A DNA stretch of 64,000 nucleotides, taken from positions 2,113,116-2,177,115 of the forward strand of contig JAVSMP010000001.1 in assembly GCA_032027145.1 (NCBI GenBank), in the 5' to 3' direction. Origin of the DNA: Ignavibacterium sp. (lineage in GTDB: Bacteria > Bacteroidota > Ignavibacteria > Ignavibacteriales > Ignavibacteriaceae). Below, piece after piece: positions 19,773 to 28,047 of the stretch. Each line of letters begins with the position of its first letter. Within the stretch, counting starts at the first letter, position 1. The notes under the pieces are model-generated. The model searched no databases and had not been told where the DNA came from. It saw nothing but the letters and a program-made list of their open reading frames with translations. A program made the position numbers and the translations under genes.

Positions 19773-20204
19773 TTACACTGGAAAATTTTCGATTAATTCT
19801 TTACTGTTAAAAAAGAATGTAATTTCTCTTGCAGCATTTTCATCGGAATCAGAACCGTGAACAGCATTAAACTGAACACTCTTAGCATATAATTTCCTGA
19901 CTGTTCCTTCTTCAGCTTTTGCGGGATCGGTTGCACCGATAAGTTTTCTATAATCTTCAACTGCATTTTGTTTCTCCAATGCAATCGGTACACAAGGTCC
20001 CGAAGTCATATATTCTACTAATTCACTGTAGAAAGGTCTTTCTTTGTGAATTTCATAAAATGCTTTTGCAGCATCTTTAGAAAGTTTAATCATTTTTAAT
20101 GCTTTAATTTTAAAACCTGCTTTATTAATCATAGAGATTATTTCTCCGATATGATTATCACTTACTGCGTCAGGTTTTATTATTGCCAATGTCTTATTGT
20201 TCAA
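19773..20204 (-). CDS. ndk: Nucleoside diphosphate kinase
   Basis: Exchanges gamma-phosphates between nucleoside di- and triphosphates. The 143-residue product shows [10 protein letters not shown] at residues 5-14, the nucleotide-binding region, and the phosphoacceptor His116 in NAVHGSDS followed by AAREI. Length is standard. It starts 9 bp after sucD, so succinyl-CoA synthetase and NDK are made together, which makes metabolic sense: nucleoside triphosphate from the TCA cycle can be interconverted at once. Confidence 0.97.
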   Translation of the reverse strand: MNNKTLAIIKPDAVSDNHIGEIISMINKAGFKIKALKMIKLSKDAAKAFYEIHKERPFYSELVEYMTSGPCVPIALEKQNAVEDYRKLIGATDPAKAEEGTVRKLYAKSVQFNAVHGSDSDENAAREITFFFNSKELIENFPV

Positions 20205-20213
20205 TCAACGCTC

Positions 20214-21230
20214 CTATTTCTTTTTAGTTTTTATCTTATTTACTTTCTTAACCTGCTTCTTAGGCTTAACAGTTTTCTTCTTTTCAGATTTTTTCTTTGT
20301 CTTGGATTTTGAAGACTTAACTTGTTTAGTTTTTTTTGCAGTTGATTTTTTACTTTTCAGTTTTTCAATTGCTTTTAACATCGTGATCCCAATATCAGCA
20401 GGGCTTTCAATTACCAGAATTCCTGCTTTTTTCATTGCTGTCATTTTCTCCGCTGCGGTTCCTTTACCGCCTGAGATGATAGCTCCAGCGTGACCCATTC
20501 TTCTTCCCGGAGGTGCAGTTCTTCCGGCAATAAAACCAACCACAGGTTTCTTAACATTCTTCTTAATAAACTCAGCAGCTTCTTCTTCAGCACTGCCGCC
20601 GATTTCACCAATCATCACAATACCTTCAGTATCATTATCATCGTTAAACATTTTTATAATATCAATAAATCTTGATCCGATAACCGGATCGCCGCCAATG
20701 CCAACACATGTTGATTGTCCAAGATTTACATCTGTTAATTGTTTAACTGCTTCATAAGTTAAGGTACCAGAGCGCGATACAACTCCGATACTTCCTTTCT
20801 TATGAATGAACCCTGGCATAATTCCAACTTTAGCAATTCCGGGTGATATTACACCGGGACAATTTGGTCCGACAAGAATAACTTCCTTATTTCTTATTGA
20901 ATCATAAACCTTTAACATATCATTTGTTGGAATTCCTTCAGTGATGCAGATAATATATTTTATTCCGGCATTAGCGGCTTCTAATATTGCATCTGCAGCA
21001 AATGCCGGCGGTACAAATATTACTGATGTATTTGCCTTTTGAATTTTTACAGCCTCTTCAACTGTATTAAATACCGGAACACCTTGAAAATCTGTGCCGC
21101 CCTTACCAGGTGTAACTCCTGCAACTACTCTTGTTCCATATTCAATCATCTGAGATGTATGGAAAGAGCCTTCACTACCTGTAATACCTTGTACAACCAG
21201 GCGGGTATTTTTATTGATTATAATTGGCAT
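20214..21230 (-). CDS. sucD: Succinyl-CoA synthetase alpha subunit with a lysine-rich C-terminal tail
   Basis: Catalytic subunit forming succinate and ATP/GTP from succinyl-CoA in the TCA cycle. CoA-binding and ligase domains are complete: [14 protein letters not shown] near residue 11, GPNCPG at 121, and the phosphohistidine His247 in [13 protein letters not shown]. Family members usually have about 290 residues; this one has 338, because residues 290-338 form a tail in which 26 of 49 residues are Lys, mixed with Ser, Thr, Gln and Val. The core is unaltered. The beta subunit gene sucC is not in the window. Followed by ndk after 9 bp; a TATTTTTG promoter box lies upstream. Confidence 0.96.
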   Translation of the reverse strand: MPIIINKNTRLVVQGITGSEGSFHTSQMIEYGTRVVAGVTPGKGGTDFQGVPVFNTVEEAVKIQKANTSVIFVPPAFAADAILEAANAGIKYIICITEGIPTNDMLKVYDSIRNKEVILVGPNCPGVISPGIAKVGIMPGFIHKKGSIGVVSRSGTLTYEAVKQLTDVNLGQSTCVGIGGDPVIGSRFIDIIKMFNDDNDTEGIVMIGEIGGSAEEEAAEFIKKNVKKPVVGFIAGRTAPPGRRMGHAGAIISGGKGTAAEKMTAMKKAGILVIESPADIGITMLKAIEKLKSKKSTAKKTKQVKSSKSKTKKKSEKKKTVKPKKQVKKVNKIKTKKK

Positions 21231-21261
21231 AATGATCCTTTTCTTAATTAAATTTTATGAG

Positions 21262-21269
21262 CAAAAATA
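21262..21269 (-). promoter_or_regulatory. Promoter -7 box upstream of sucD
   Basis: TATTTTTG on the minus strand matches TAnnTTTG; the predicted start is about 25-30 bases before the sucD ATG, which also has an AAAAGGATC ribosome site. No clear -33 TTTG; the heptamer repeat array lies just upstream. Confidence 0.4.
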
Positions 21270-21281
21270 AGGAAAAACTTT

Positions 21282-21356
21282 GGATAATGTTAAATGTTTT
21301 GTGGGATGTTAAATTCTAAATGTTGAAGGTTAAATGTTCGATGTTTAATTGAGAAT
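21282..21356. repeat. Degenerate heptamer tandem repeat array between GNAT and sucD genes
   Basis: On the plus strand the spacer can be cut into 7-mers: GGATAAT (21282), GTTAAAT (21289), GTTTTGT (21296), a 5-base unit GGGAT (21303), GTTAAAT (21308), TCTAAAT (21315), GTTGAAG (21322), GTTAAAT (21329), GTTCGAT (21336), GTTTAAT (21343) and TGAGAAT (21350). The consensus is GTTnAAT, and GTTAAAT occurs three times exactly. It fills almost the whole intergenic spacer between the stop of the GNAT gene and the sucD promoter box. It is not a CRISPR (no spacers, 7-bp period). Confidence 0.65.
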
Positions 21357-21361
21357 TTATA

Positions 21362-21871
21362 TTACTCTATGATTTTATAACCTATCAAATGCGTCACTAA
21401 AGTTGAACCCATCTGAAAAGGCTCTTCTTTAATAAAGACAAATCCAAGCTTAATATACCATTCCAGGGTTTTTACATTTTGTTTCATCACTCCAAGCCAA
21501 ACTTTATTATATTGTTTTTCTTTTGCTGTTGAGTAAGCGTTATTTAATAATTTCTTTCCAATCCCAAAGCCCTGAAATTCCGGAAGGACATATAAAGAAG
21601 AAACAAATAATTTTTTCTCGATATAATTATCAAATAATTTCATCCAGCCAACTGGATTTGAGTTAACCTCAGCTACTATTCCTATTGAAAAAGGATCATT
21701 AAGTATTTCTAATAATCTATTATCAGAATAAAAATCATAAAAATATTTTTCAATATCTTTTAATGGGATGAAGGAATAAGTGTTCTTCCAGGTTGTGAGT
21801 AAAATATTTTTTACGATTGAGAAGTCAGCTTTTGTCCATTGACGTATATTTATTTCAGTTTGAAATTTCAT
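21362..21871 (-). CDS. GNAT-family N-acetyltransferase
   Basis: Acetyl-CoA-dependent acyltransferase of unknown substrate (169 residues). The acetyl-CoA-binding motif A is LYVLPEFQGFGIGKKLLNNAY, at about residues 92-112 (V-x-P-x-x-Q-x-x-G-I-G-K form), and VWLGVMKQN...AxxWYxxLGF-like ending near 128-146 is typical for GNAT. Its ATG lies inside the last codons of gatA (17-base overlap), so it is probably translated by re-initiation from the gatA mRNA. The substrate cannot be guessed. Confidence 0.88.
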   Translation of the reverse strand: MKFQTEINIRQWTKADFSIVKNILLTTWKNTYSFIPLKDIEKYFYDFYSDNRLLEILNDPFSIGIVAEVNSNPVGWMKLFDNYIEKKLFVSSLYVLPEFQGFGIGKKLLNNAYSTAKEKQYNKVWLGVMKQNVKTLEWYIKLGFVFIKEEPFQMGSTLVTHLIGYKIIE

Positions 21872-23282
21872 CCTGAATGTGCTTTGCTAACTGAAATATT
21901 TTTTCTTCTTCAAATTGCTGAGATAAAATTTGCAAACCAATTGAAAGATTTTCTGAGTTCTTTCCGATTGGAATACTCATTCCGGGTATGCCAGCTAGGT
22001 TTGCAGATGTTGTGTAGATATCACTCAAATACATTTGCAAAGGATCATCAGATTTTTCACCAATCTTAAAAGCAACAGTTGGAGTAGTTGGAGTGATCAA
22101 CAAATCAACCTGCTTAAATGTATTGTCAAAATCTTCTTTAATTAATCTTCTAACTTTTTGAGCTTTGCGATAATAAGCATCATAATATCCGGAAGAGAGA
22201 ACGTATGTGCCGAGCATTATCCTGCGTTTTACTTCTTTACCGAGTCCTTCTGCTCTTGTGTTTACATACATTTCGTTCAAGTCGTTAAAGCTCTTTGATC
22301 TGATTCCATATCTTACACCATCAAATCTTGCTAAGTTTGAAGAAGTCTCGGCAGTTGTTAAGATATAATAAGCTGCAATAGTATATTCAGTTTTGGGTAA
22401 CGAAACTTCTTTAACTTCATAACCCTCTAGTTTTAGTTCATCAACAATGTTTAGGATTGCTGTTTTAATTTCTTCATCCAATCCATTTGCAAAATATTCT
22501 TTTGGAATCCCAATCATAAACTTTTTGTCTTTTGATAATGAAGAAGAAAAATCCGGAATTACTTTTTCGATAGATGTAGAATCATTTACATCTTTTCCCG
22601 AAATAACTTCCATCACTAATGCCGCATCTTCAACATTTTTTGAGAATGGTCCGATTGAATCGAAAGATGAAGCGAATGCAGTTAAGCCAAAACGCGAAAC
22701 TCTTCCATAAGTTGGTTTTAATCCAAACACACCGCAGAAAGCTGCAGGCTGACGAATCGAACCTCCAGTGTCGGTTCCGATTGAAACATCACAAAGATTT
22801 GCCGCAACTGCAGCTGCCGAGCCGCCGCTTGATCCGCCGGGCACTCTTGTTTTATCCGCAGGATTTAAAACTTTTCCAAATGCAGAGTTCTCATTTGATG
22901 AACCCATTGCAAATTCATCACAGTTTGTTTTGCCGATGATTATTGCATCTTCATCAATAAGTTTTTGTACTGCCGTAGCTGTGTAAAGTGAAGTAAAACC
23001 TTTTAAGATGTTTGATGAGCAGGTAAGCGGATGATCTTTGTAAGCAAGGACATCTTTTATTGCGATAACCATTCCCGCAAGTTTACCAGCAGAATTATTT
23101 TTTATTTTCTGCTCAACTGCTTTTGCTGTATCAATTGCTTCATCATTAAATACAAAGTTGAATGCATTAAGATCTTTTTGGTCTTCAATGTTCTTTAGAA
23201 AATGTTTTACATTATCTACAAGACCTAATTTGCCTGATCTAATAAGTTCTAATTTTTCTTTGTGGTTTTTATAAAAAGTCAT
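21855..23282 (-). CDS. gatA: Asp-tRNA(Asn)/Glu-tRNA(Gln) amidotransferase subunit A
   Basis: Amidase subunit that releases ammonia from glutamine or asparagine to convert mischarged Asp-tRNA(Asn)/Glu-tRNA(Gln). The 475-residue protein has the amidase-signature catalytic triad: Lys in MVIAIKDVLAYKDHPLTCSS, and the two Ser in the block RVPGGSSGGSAAAVAANLCD and SIGTDTGGSIRQPAAFCG. GLKPTYGRVSRFGL and ITPTTPTVAFKIGEK are further GatA hallmarks. gatB and gatC are not adjacent, which is common in this phylum. The ATG is at 23282, with an AT-rich divergent region to the antiporter gene. Confidence 0.96.
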   Translation of the reverse strand: MTFYKNHKEKLELIRSGKLGLVDNVKHFLKNIEDQKDLNAFNFVFNDEAIDTAKAVEQKIKNNSAGKLAGMVIAIKDVLAYKDHPLTCSSNILKGFTSLYTATAVQKLIDEDAIIIGKTNCDEFAMGSSNENSAFGKVLNPADKTRVPGGSSGGSAAAVAANLCDVSIGTDTGGSIRQPAAFCGVFGLKPTYGRVSRFGLTAFASSFDSIGPFSKNVEDAALVMEVISGKDVNDSTSIEKVIPDFSSSLSKDKKFMIGIPKEYFANGLDEEIKTAILNIVDELKLEGYEVKEVSLPKTEYTIAAYYILTTAETSSNLARFDGVRYGIRSKSFNDLNEMYVNTRAEGLGKEVKRRIMLGTYVLSSGYYDAYYRKAQKVRRLIKEDFDNTFKQVDLLITPTTPTVAFKIGEKSDDPLQMYLSDIYTTSANLAGIPGMSIPIGKNSENLSIGLQILSQQFEEEKIFQLAKHIQDEISN

Positions 23283-23419
23283 CTTATTTTTTTTAATAAA
23301 GATTATAGTGTTTAAAATAACACTTTTGGTCTAATTACTGAATTGTTTGTCTTTAAGCTTATAAAGAAAAAATTACAGTGTGTTTGCAGATCAGTTTAAA
23401 TGTAAGAATCAAAATATTT

Positions 23420-23453
23420 TTTGAATTATTTGAATTTATAGCATATATTTTTG
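23420..23453 (+). promoter_or_regulatory. Bacteroidota-type promoter of the NhaC-family antiporter gene
   Basis: TTTG (23420-23423), 22 bases, TATTTTTG (23446-23453): both elements match. The box covers the upstream candidate TTG and GTG start codons at 23451/23454, so translation must begin further downstream, most simply at TTG 23496. Confidence 0.55.
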
Positions 23454-23495
23454 GTGTTATTTAAACAAGTATTATTCCACTTAATATTTAATAAT

Positions 23496-25382
23496 TTGAA
23501 CAAATACATTTTTGCAGGTCTTTTTCTTTTATTTTTTTATTCAGGTGCATTTGCTCAGAAAATAACTTCGCCTTCTCTGGTGTTAAGTGATATCAGTTTT
23601 AATATAAATGGAACAGGGTTTTCCGATACATTAAAAACGATTGAAATAAAATTTATTAGTGATTCATATTCTAAAGAGATAAAAGTTGATTTAGCTGAAG
23701 GATCATTTGATACAGCTTTAACAATTCCGAATGCAGGAAAATACAAACTGATTTATTCCGGAGGTAAACAAGAAATTTCAGTAAATGTAATTCCAGGAAT
23801 ATTAAGTATTGTACCTCCAATTCTTGCTATTGTTCTTGCATTGCTTTTTAAGCAAGTGGTCATTTCTTTGATACTCGGTATCTATTCAGGCTCGTTATTT
23901 ATAAATGGTTATAATCCGCTTACTGCATTTTTAAGATTGATTGATAAATATATTATTGAAGCAGTCAGCGATGTTTCGCATACGCAGGTTATAATTTTTA
24001 CTTTACTCTTTGGCGGAGTGATTGGTTTAATTTCAAAAAGCGGCGGCACTACCGGAATTGCAAACTCTCTCTCAAAATTAGCTCGCACACGAAAATCAGG
24101 AATGATTGCAACCTGGCTTTCAGGTTTATTGATTTTTTTCGATGATTATGCGAATGCTCTTGTGGTCGGGAACCTTATGCGTCCTATAACCGATAAATTA
24201 AAAGTCTCGCGTGAAAAGCTGTCCTTTATAGTAGATGCAACTTCGGCACCGGTTGCAAGTATTTTTATAGTCAGTTCGTGGATAGGTTATGAAGTTGGAT
24301 TAATTCAGGATGGTTTAACATCCATTGGTTCATCATTAAATGCATATTCAGTTTTTCTTGATTCAATAATTTTTAGATTTTATCCAATTGCGATGTTGTT
24401 TTTTATTCTTGTTATTGCCCTTACCAATAGAGATTTTGGTCCAATGTTAAAAGCCGAACGAAGGGCGGTTAGAGAAGGGCTGGTATCATCCCCAACTTCA
24501 TCAAGCAATAAATTAATTGAGTCTAGTGAATTATTTGGGAATGAGGATAAAGCAAAATGGTATAATGGAATTGTTCCGATATTTTCATTGGTAATCATTA
24601 CAATTGCCGGTTTGATCTATACCGGTTTAAGTTCGGTAAAAGAACAAGGTTTAACTGACTACAGTGTTAAAGATATTGTCAGCAATTCTAATTCATATCT
24701 TGCCTTGCTTTGGGGAAGTTCCTCTGCGTGTTTAATTGCTGCTGTAATGATAATTGCTCAGAAGATTCTGTCAGTTAAAGAGACAATTGATGCGTGGTTT
24801 AACGGTATCCGTTCAATGCTTTTGGCAGTTCTTATATTAACACTTGCCTGGAGCATTGGTGCTGTTACAAATGAAATGCGAACTGCAGATTATATTATTA
24901 GTTTAATAAGTCAATCCATTGATCCAAGATTTCTTCCTGTTATTGTTTTTGCTGTTTGCGGACTGATAAGTTTTGCTACTGGTACAAGCTGGGGAACAAT
25001 GGCAATTATGTTTCCAATTGTAATTCCACTTTCTGCAGCGGTTACACAAATGAATAATTATTCTTCTGCTGATACACATTTAATTTTAATTGGAGTTGTT
25101 AGCTCTGTTCTGGCAGGCTGCGTTTGGGGAGATCATTGTTCACCAATTTCTGATACAACAATTTTAAGTTCAATGGCATCAAGCTGTGATCATATTGATC
25201 ATGTACGCACTCAGCTTACTTATGCTGTTTCGGTTGCTGTTGTTACAATGCTGGTTGGTGATATTTTAACGGCGTTTGGTTTATCACCCTATATTGCTTT
25301 GTTATTGATTGCATCAGTTCTAATTGGGATGATCTATTTATTTGGAAGAAGAGCAGATGATGTTTCATCAGAAGATTTTTAA
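23496..25382 (+). CDS. Na+/H+ antiporter, NhaC family, with an N-terminal extracytoplasmic domain
   Basis: Membrane antiporter with about a dozen helices from residue ~105 onward. Conserved blocks: GILSIVPPILAIVLALLFKQ, FGGVIGLISKSGG, SGLLIFFDDYANALVVGN, DATSAPVASIF, and CGLISFATGTSWGTMAIMFP with GCVWGDHCSPISDTTILSS, typical of NhaC-type transporters. Before the first transport helix there is a signal-like segment (MNKYIFAGLFLLFFYSGAFAQ when started at TTG 23496) and about 85 residues of soluble, beta-rich sequence ending NVIP, which would be periplasmic. A longer reading from TTG 23451 overlaps a promoter box and is less likely. The substrate (Na+/H+, or a carboxylate/amino acid exchange seen in relatives) is uncertain. 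Confidence 0.88.
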   Translation: MNKYIFAGLFLLFFYSGAFAQKITSPSLVLSDISFNINGTGFSDTLKTIEIKFISDSYSKEIKVDLAEGSFDTALTIPNAGKYKLIYSGGKQEISVNVIPGILSIVPPILAIVLALLFKQVVISLILGIYSGSLFINGYNPLTAFLRLIDKYIIEAVSDVSHTQVIIFTLLFGGVIGLISKSGGTTGIANSLSKLARTRKSGMIATWLSGLLIFFDDYANALVVGNLMRPITDKLKVSREKLSFIVDATSAPVASIFIVSSWIGYEVGLIQDGLTSIGSSLNAYSVFLDSIIFRFYPIAMLFFILVIALTNRDFGPMLKAERRAVREGLVSSPTSSSNKLIESSELFGNEDKAKWYNGIVPIFSLVIITIAGLIYTGLSSVKEQGLTDYSVKDIVSNSNSYLALLWGSSSACLIAAVMIIAQKILSVKETIDAWFNGIRSMLLAVLILTLAWSIGAVTNEMRTADYIISLISQSIDPRFLPVIVFAVCGLISFATGTSWGTMAIMFPIVIPLSAAVTQMNNYSSADTHLILIGVVSSVLAGCVWGDHCSPISDTTILSSMASSCDHIDHVRTQLTYAVSVAVVTMLVGDILTAFGLSPYIALLLIASVLIGMIYLFGRRADDVSSEDF

Positions 25383-25422
25383 AATATTAATCTTATTTAT
25401 ATATAGGAATATCTCTTATAAA

Positions 25423-25448
25423 ATTCCCGCTGTTTCTGAAGCGGGAAT
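25423..25448. terminator. Bidirectional hairpin between antiporter and tatA genes
   Basis: Perfect 8-bp inverted repeat ATTCCCGC (25423-25430) / GCGGGAAT (25441-25448) with a 10-base loop, located between two convergent genes. On the minus strand it is followed by TTTTATAAG. The position fits a shared terminator although the T run is short. Confidence 0.65.
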
Positions 25449-25521
25449 AAAAGATAATAAAGTCAATAAATATTAAAGATTTCGAATCAACTCGCTTGGT
25501 AGAAAAAATAACTGGTTTTAA

Positions 25522-25716
25522 TTACGACTTATCAGTTTTCTTTACATCGTCATCAGTTTTCTTAATCTCGTCTTCAACATCTTTTAAGGACTTCTTGAAT
25601 TCTCTCATGCCTTTACCTAAGCCTTGAGCAAGCTCAGGAATTTTTTTCGCACCAAATAATAAAAGGATAACAAGCACAATTATTATTATTTCACCAGTGC
25701 CTAAGTTTCCAAACAT
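25522..25716 (-). CDS. tatA: Twin-arginine translocase subunit TatA/TatE
   Basis: Pore-forming subunit of the Tat system that exports folded proteins. 64 residues: a short periplasmic N-terminus (MFGNLGTGE), one membrane helix ([21 protein letters not shown]), the [22 protein letters not shown] amphipathic hinge region and an acidic/Lys-rich tail ([13 protein letters not shown]). This is the standard TatA layout. It is the last gene of the minus-strand purC-like/psd/pssA/purS/purQ cluster, 10 bp after purQ. No tatC is in the window. Confidence 0.95.
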   Translation of the reverse strand: MFGNLGTGEIIIIVLVILLLFGAKKIPELAQGLGKGMREFKKSLKDVEDEIKKTDDDVKKTDKS

Positions 25717-25726
25717 AATATCACCT

Positions 25727-26428
25727 TTAGTTTAATATATAATTTGCAATTGATTTAAATATTAATTGCCCATCAGTTCTGCCAAGAGTTGGGTCGCAAG
25801 CTCTTTCAGGATGAGGCATCATTCCCATAACATTACCGTTTTTATTTACAATTCCTGCAATGTTAAGTTGAGAACCATTTGGATTTACCTCATCATTAAC
25901 ATTTCCATCAGCATCAGAATATCTGAACAAAATCTGTTTATTTAATACAAGTTCTTCTAACAGTTTTTCATCAGCAAAATAATTACCTTCACCGTGTGCC
26001 ACAGGTATTTTAACTGATAATAAATCTTTCGTAATCTCACTTGTAAAAATTGTATCACGATTATCAACCGAAAGATAAACATCTTTACAAGTAAACTTAA
26101 GGGAATTATTGCGTATCATAACACCGGGCAGTAAACCTGCTTCTAATAAAATCTGAAAGCCATTACAAATACCAATTACAATTCCGCCTTTATTTGCAAA
26201 GCTGATAACAGAATTCATTATGGGAGAAAATCTTGCAATTGCGCCTGTGCGAAGATAATCACCGTAAGAAAATCCGCCTGGCAAAAGAACAACACTGCTT
26301 TGTTTAAGGTCTGTATCCTTATGCCACAAAAATTCAACTTTGTAATCAAGAATTTTTTTTAACGAGTAATAAGCATCGTGATCGCAATTAGATCCGGGAA
26401 AAACTACAACTCCAAATTTCAGACTCAT
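25727..26428 (-). CDS. purQ: Phosphoribosylformylglycinamidine synthase, glutaminase subunit PurQ
   Basis: Supplies ammonia from glutamine to PurL in step four of purine synthesis. The 233-residue protein is a class I glutamine amidotransferase: [16 protein letters not shown] at the start, the nucleophile Cys in [17 protein letters not shown] near residue 88, and the His/Glu pair in [11 protein letters not shown] at the end. It overlaps purS by 4 bases. purL itself is not in the window, although small-PurL systems need PurS, PurQ and PurL together. Confidence 0.97.
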   Translation of the reverse strand: MSLKFGVVVFPGSNCDHDAYYSLKKILDYKVEFLWHKDTDLKQSSVVLLPGGFSYGDYLRTGAIARFSPIMNSVISFANKGGIVIGICNGFQILLEAGLLPGVMIRNNSLKFTCKDVYLSVDNRDTIFTSEITKDLLSVKIPVAHGEGNYFADEKLLEELVLNKQILFRYSDADGNVNDEVNPNGSQLNIAGIVNKNGNVMGMMPHPERACDPTLGRTDGQLIFKSIANYILN

Positions 26429-26676
26429 TTTATTTCTTCCAGCTTAAACTCAAAATCTTCCATAATAGGATTAGCAAGAAGTTTTGAACAATATTCATTT
26501 ACTTCTTTTTCAGCGGCGTTCCGATCATTAACATCAACATCAAACTCAATTAGTTTACCTATCCTCGTTCCGTTAATGTTGGTAATACCAAGATGTTTAG
26601 CACCTTTTTCAACTGCAACACCCTGCGGGTCAAGAATGGAAGCCCGTCTTTTTATTAATACTGTAGCTTTAAACAC
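26425..26676 (-). CDS. purS: Phosphoribosylformylglycinamidine synthase subunit PurS
   Basis: 83-residue structural subunit that bridges PurQ and the small form of PurL. It begins MFKATVLIKRRASILDPQGVAVEKGAK, where ILDPQG and the following helix are diagnostic, and has a ferredoxin-like beta-alpha-beta layout. Its presence shows that the organism uses the Bacillus-type three-protein FGAM synthase. It sits between pssA (3 bp upstream) and purQ (overlapping), mixing purine and phospholipid genes in one operon. Confidence 0.95.
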   Translation of the reverse strand: MFKATVLIKRRASILDPQGVAVEKGAKHLGITNINGTRIGKLIEFDVDVNDRNAAEKEVNEYCSKLLANPIMEDFEFKLEEIK

Positions 26677-26679
26677 TTT

Positions 26680-27399
26680 TCACTCAGATTTTTTATTTGA
26701 GAAATAGTTAAAAATTTGTCTAAAAATACCAAATACAATCATGAAAACAAAAATGAAGAACAAACCTTTGACAGTGAAGAACACGAGTAATACAAATACT
26801 AATAGATAGACTAAAATTAAGTAAGGATTTTTTTTGAAATTTTTGAAAGCATATTTTGATAAAGTATCATATTTAACATTGCTTACCATCAGCAACGATA
26901 AACCAATAACAAGCGGAATAATAAAATGCTCTTCAACTCCACTAAATCCATTATTATAAAAACCGAGAACGAAACTTACAATTGTTAATGCTGAAGAGGG
27001 AATTGGTAAACCGGTAAAATAAGCTTTATCAAATCCAACTAGTTGAACATTAAATCTTGCAAGGCGAAAACCGCCTGCAATCATTATTATAGAAGAGAGA
27101 ATAATTCCGATAGTTTCAAACTGGTAGAAATAAGTTTTATAAAGTAAAAACGACGGAGCTGCACCAAAACTTATAATATCCGAAAGTGAATCAAGTTCAA
27201 CACCAAGTTCGCTGCTTGATTTTGTCAGACGTGCCATAAATCCATCAAGCGCGTCAAACACTGCAGCAACAATAATCAGCCAGGCTGCATATACATAGTT
27301 TTCCTGACTTGCAGAAATTATCGAAAAAAAACCGCTGAACATGTTCATAGCGGTAAACAGATTTGGTATTACAGAAGGTGTAAGTCTAAATCGATTCAT
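26680..27399 (-). CDS. pssA: CDP-diacylglycerol-serine O-phosphatidyltransferase
   Basis: Makes phosphatidylserine from CDP-diacylglycerol and serine in the membrane. 239 residues, with about seven helices. The CDP-alcohol phosphotransferase motif is complete in DALDGFMARLTKSSSELGVE followed by LDSLSD (pattern DGx2ARx8Gx3Dx3D). RLTPSVIPNLFTAMNMFSGF at the N-terminus is typical for the Bacillus-type PssA. The gene is 3 bp from psd, which acts on its product, so the two steps of phosphatidylethanolamine synthesis are co-expressed. Confidence 0.95.
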   Translation of the reverse strand: MNRFRLTPSVIPNLFTAMNMFSGFFSIISASQENYVYAAWLIIVAAVFDALDGFMARLTKSSSELGVELDSLSDIISFGAAPSFLLYKTYFYQFETIGIILSSIIMIAGGFRLARFNVQLVGFDKAYFTGLPIPSSALTIVSFVLGFYNNGFSGVEEHFIIPLVIGLSLLMVSNVKYDTLSKYAFKNFKKNPYLILVYLLVFVLLVFFTVKGLFFIFVFMIVFGIFRQIFNYFSNKKSE

Positions 27400-27402
27400 T
27401 AA

Positions 27403-28047
27403 TTAATATTCAAAAAGAATTGTTTCACCAGCAGTAACGTTATCATCCTTTTTTACTTTTACAAGCCACTGCTCCGGAACAATTATATCAACACGACTTC
27501 CAAATTTAATCATACCGAACCTATTTCCAATGGATACAGATTCTCCGATTTTTACTTCGCTGATGATTCTTCTGGCAATAAAACCGGCAATCTGAATGAA
27601 TAAAACTTTTCCAGCAGGCGAATTGATACCAATTTCATTTCTTTCATTTTGTTCCGAAGCTTTATCTTCAAAAGCAGCAATGTAATTTCCTTCGACATAT
27701 TTTAAATAGTCAACTTTTCCTGTTATCGGTATTCGGTTTACATGAACATTAAGGGGAGACATAAAGATTGATACCATTTTTGCTTTGCTGTTAAGAAATC
27801 TCTCATCAATTACGTCTTTTACAAATAAAACTCTACCATCTGCTGGTGATACAACTATATTGGACTTTTCAGGTACTTTTCTTTCGGGATCACGAAAGAA
27901 GTTAAGTGTAAAAATAGCAAGCAAAACAGCAGTAAGAATTAATGGGACTCTAATATAATTTGAACTTGAAAAAATACTCAAAACAATAAGAATGAAGACA
28001 ATAAAAAATACAACACCTATTGTATTGTAACCATATTTTGTAAACAT
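27403..28047 (-). CDS. psd: Phosphatidylserine decarboxylase proenzyme (short, PSD-B type)
   Basis: Decarboxylates phosphatidylserine to phosphatidylethanolamine using a pyruvoyl group made by self-cleavage. The 214-residue protein has N-terminal helices, VSPADGRVLFVKDV near residue 66, FMSPLNVHVNRIP near 93-105, and the cleavage motif in FGMIKFGSRVDIIVP, where Gly-Ser provides the pyruvoyl precursor. The FGS form rather than LGST is that of the short archaeal/Bacteroidota enzymes. ATG 28047 shares one base with the stop of the upstream PurC-like gene; pssA follows. Confidence 0.95.
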   Translation of the reverse strand: MFTKYGYNTIGVVFFIVFILIVLSIFSSSNYIRVPLILTAVLLAIFTLNFFRDPERKVPEKSNIVVSPADGRVLFVKDVIDERFLNSKAKMVSIFMSPLNVHVNRIPITGKVDYLKYVEGNYIAAFEDKASEQNERNEIGINSPAGKVLFIQIAGFIARRIISEVKIGESVSIGNRFGMIKFGSRVDIIVPEQWLVKVKKDDNVTAGETILFEY

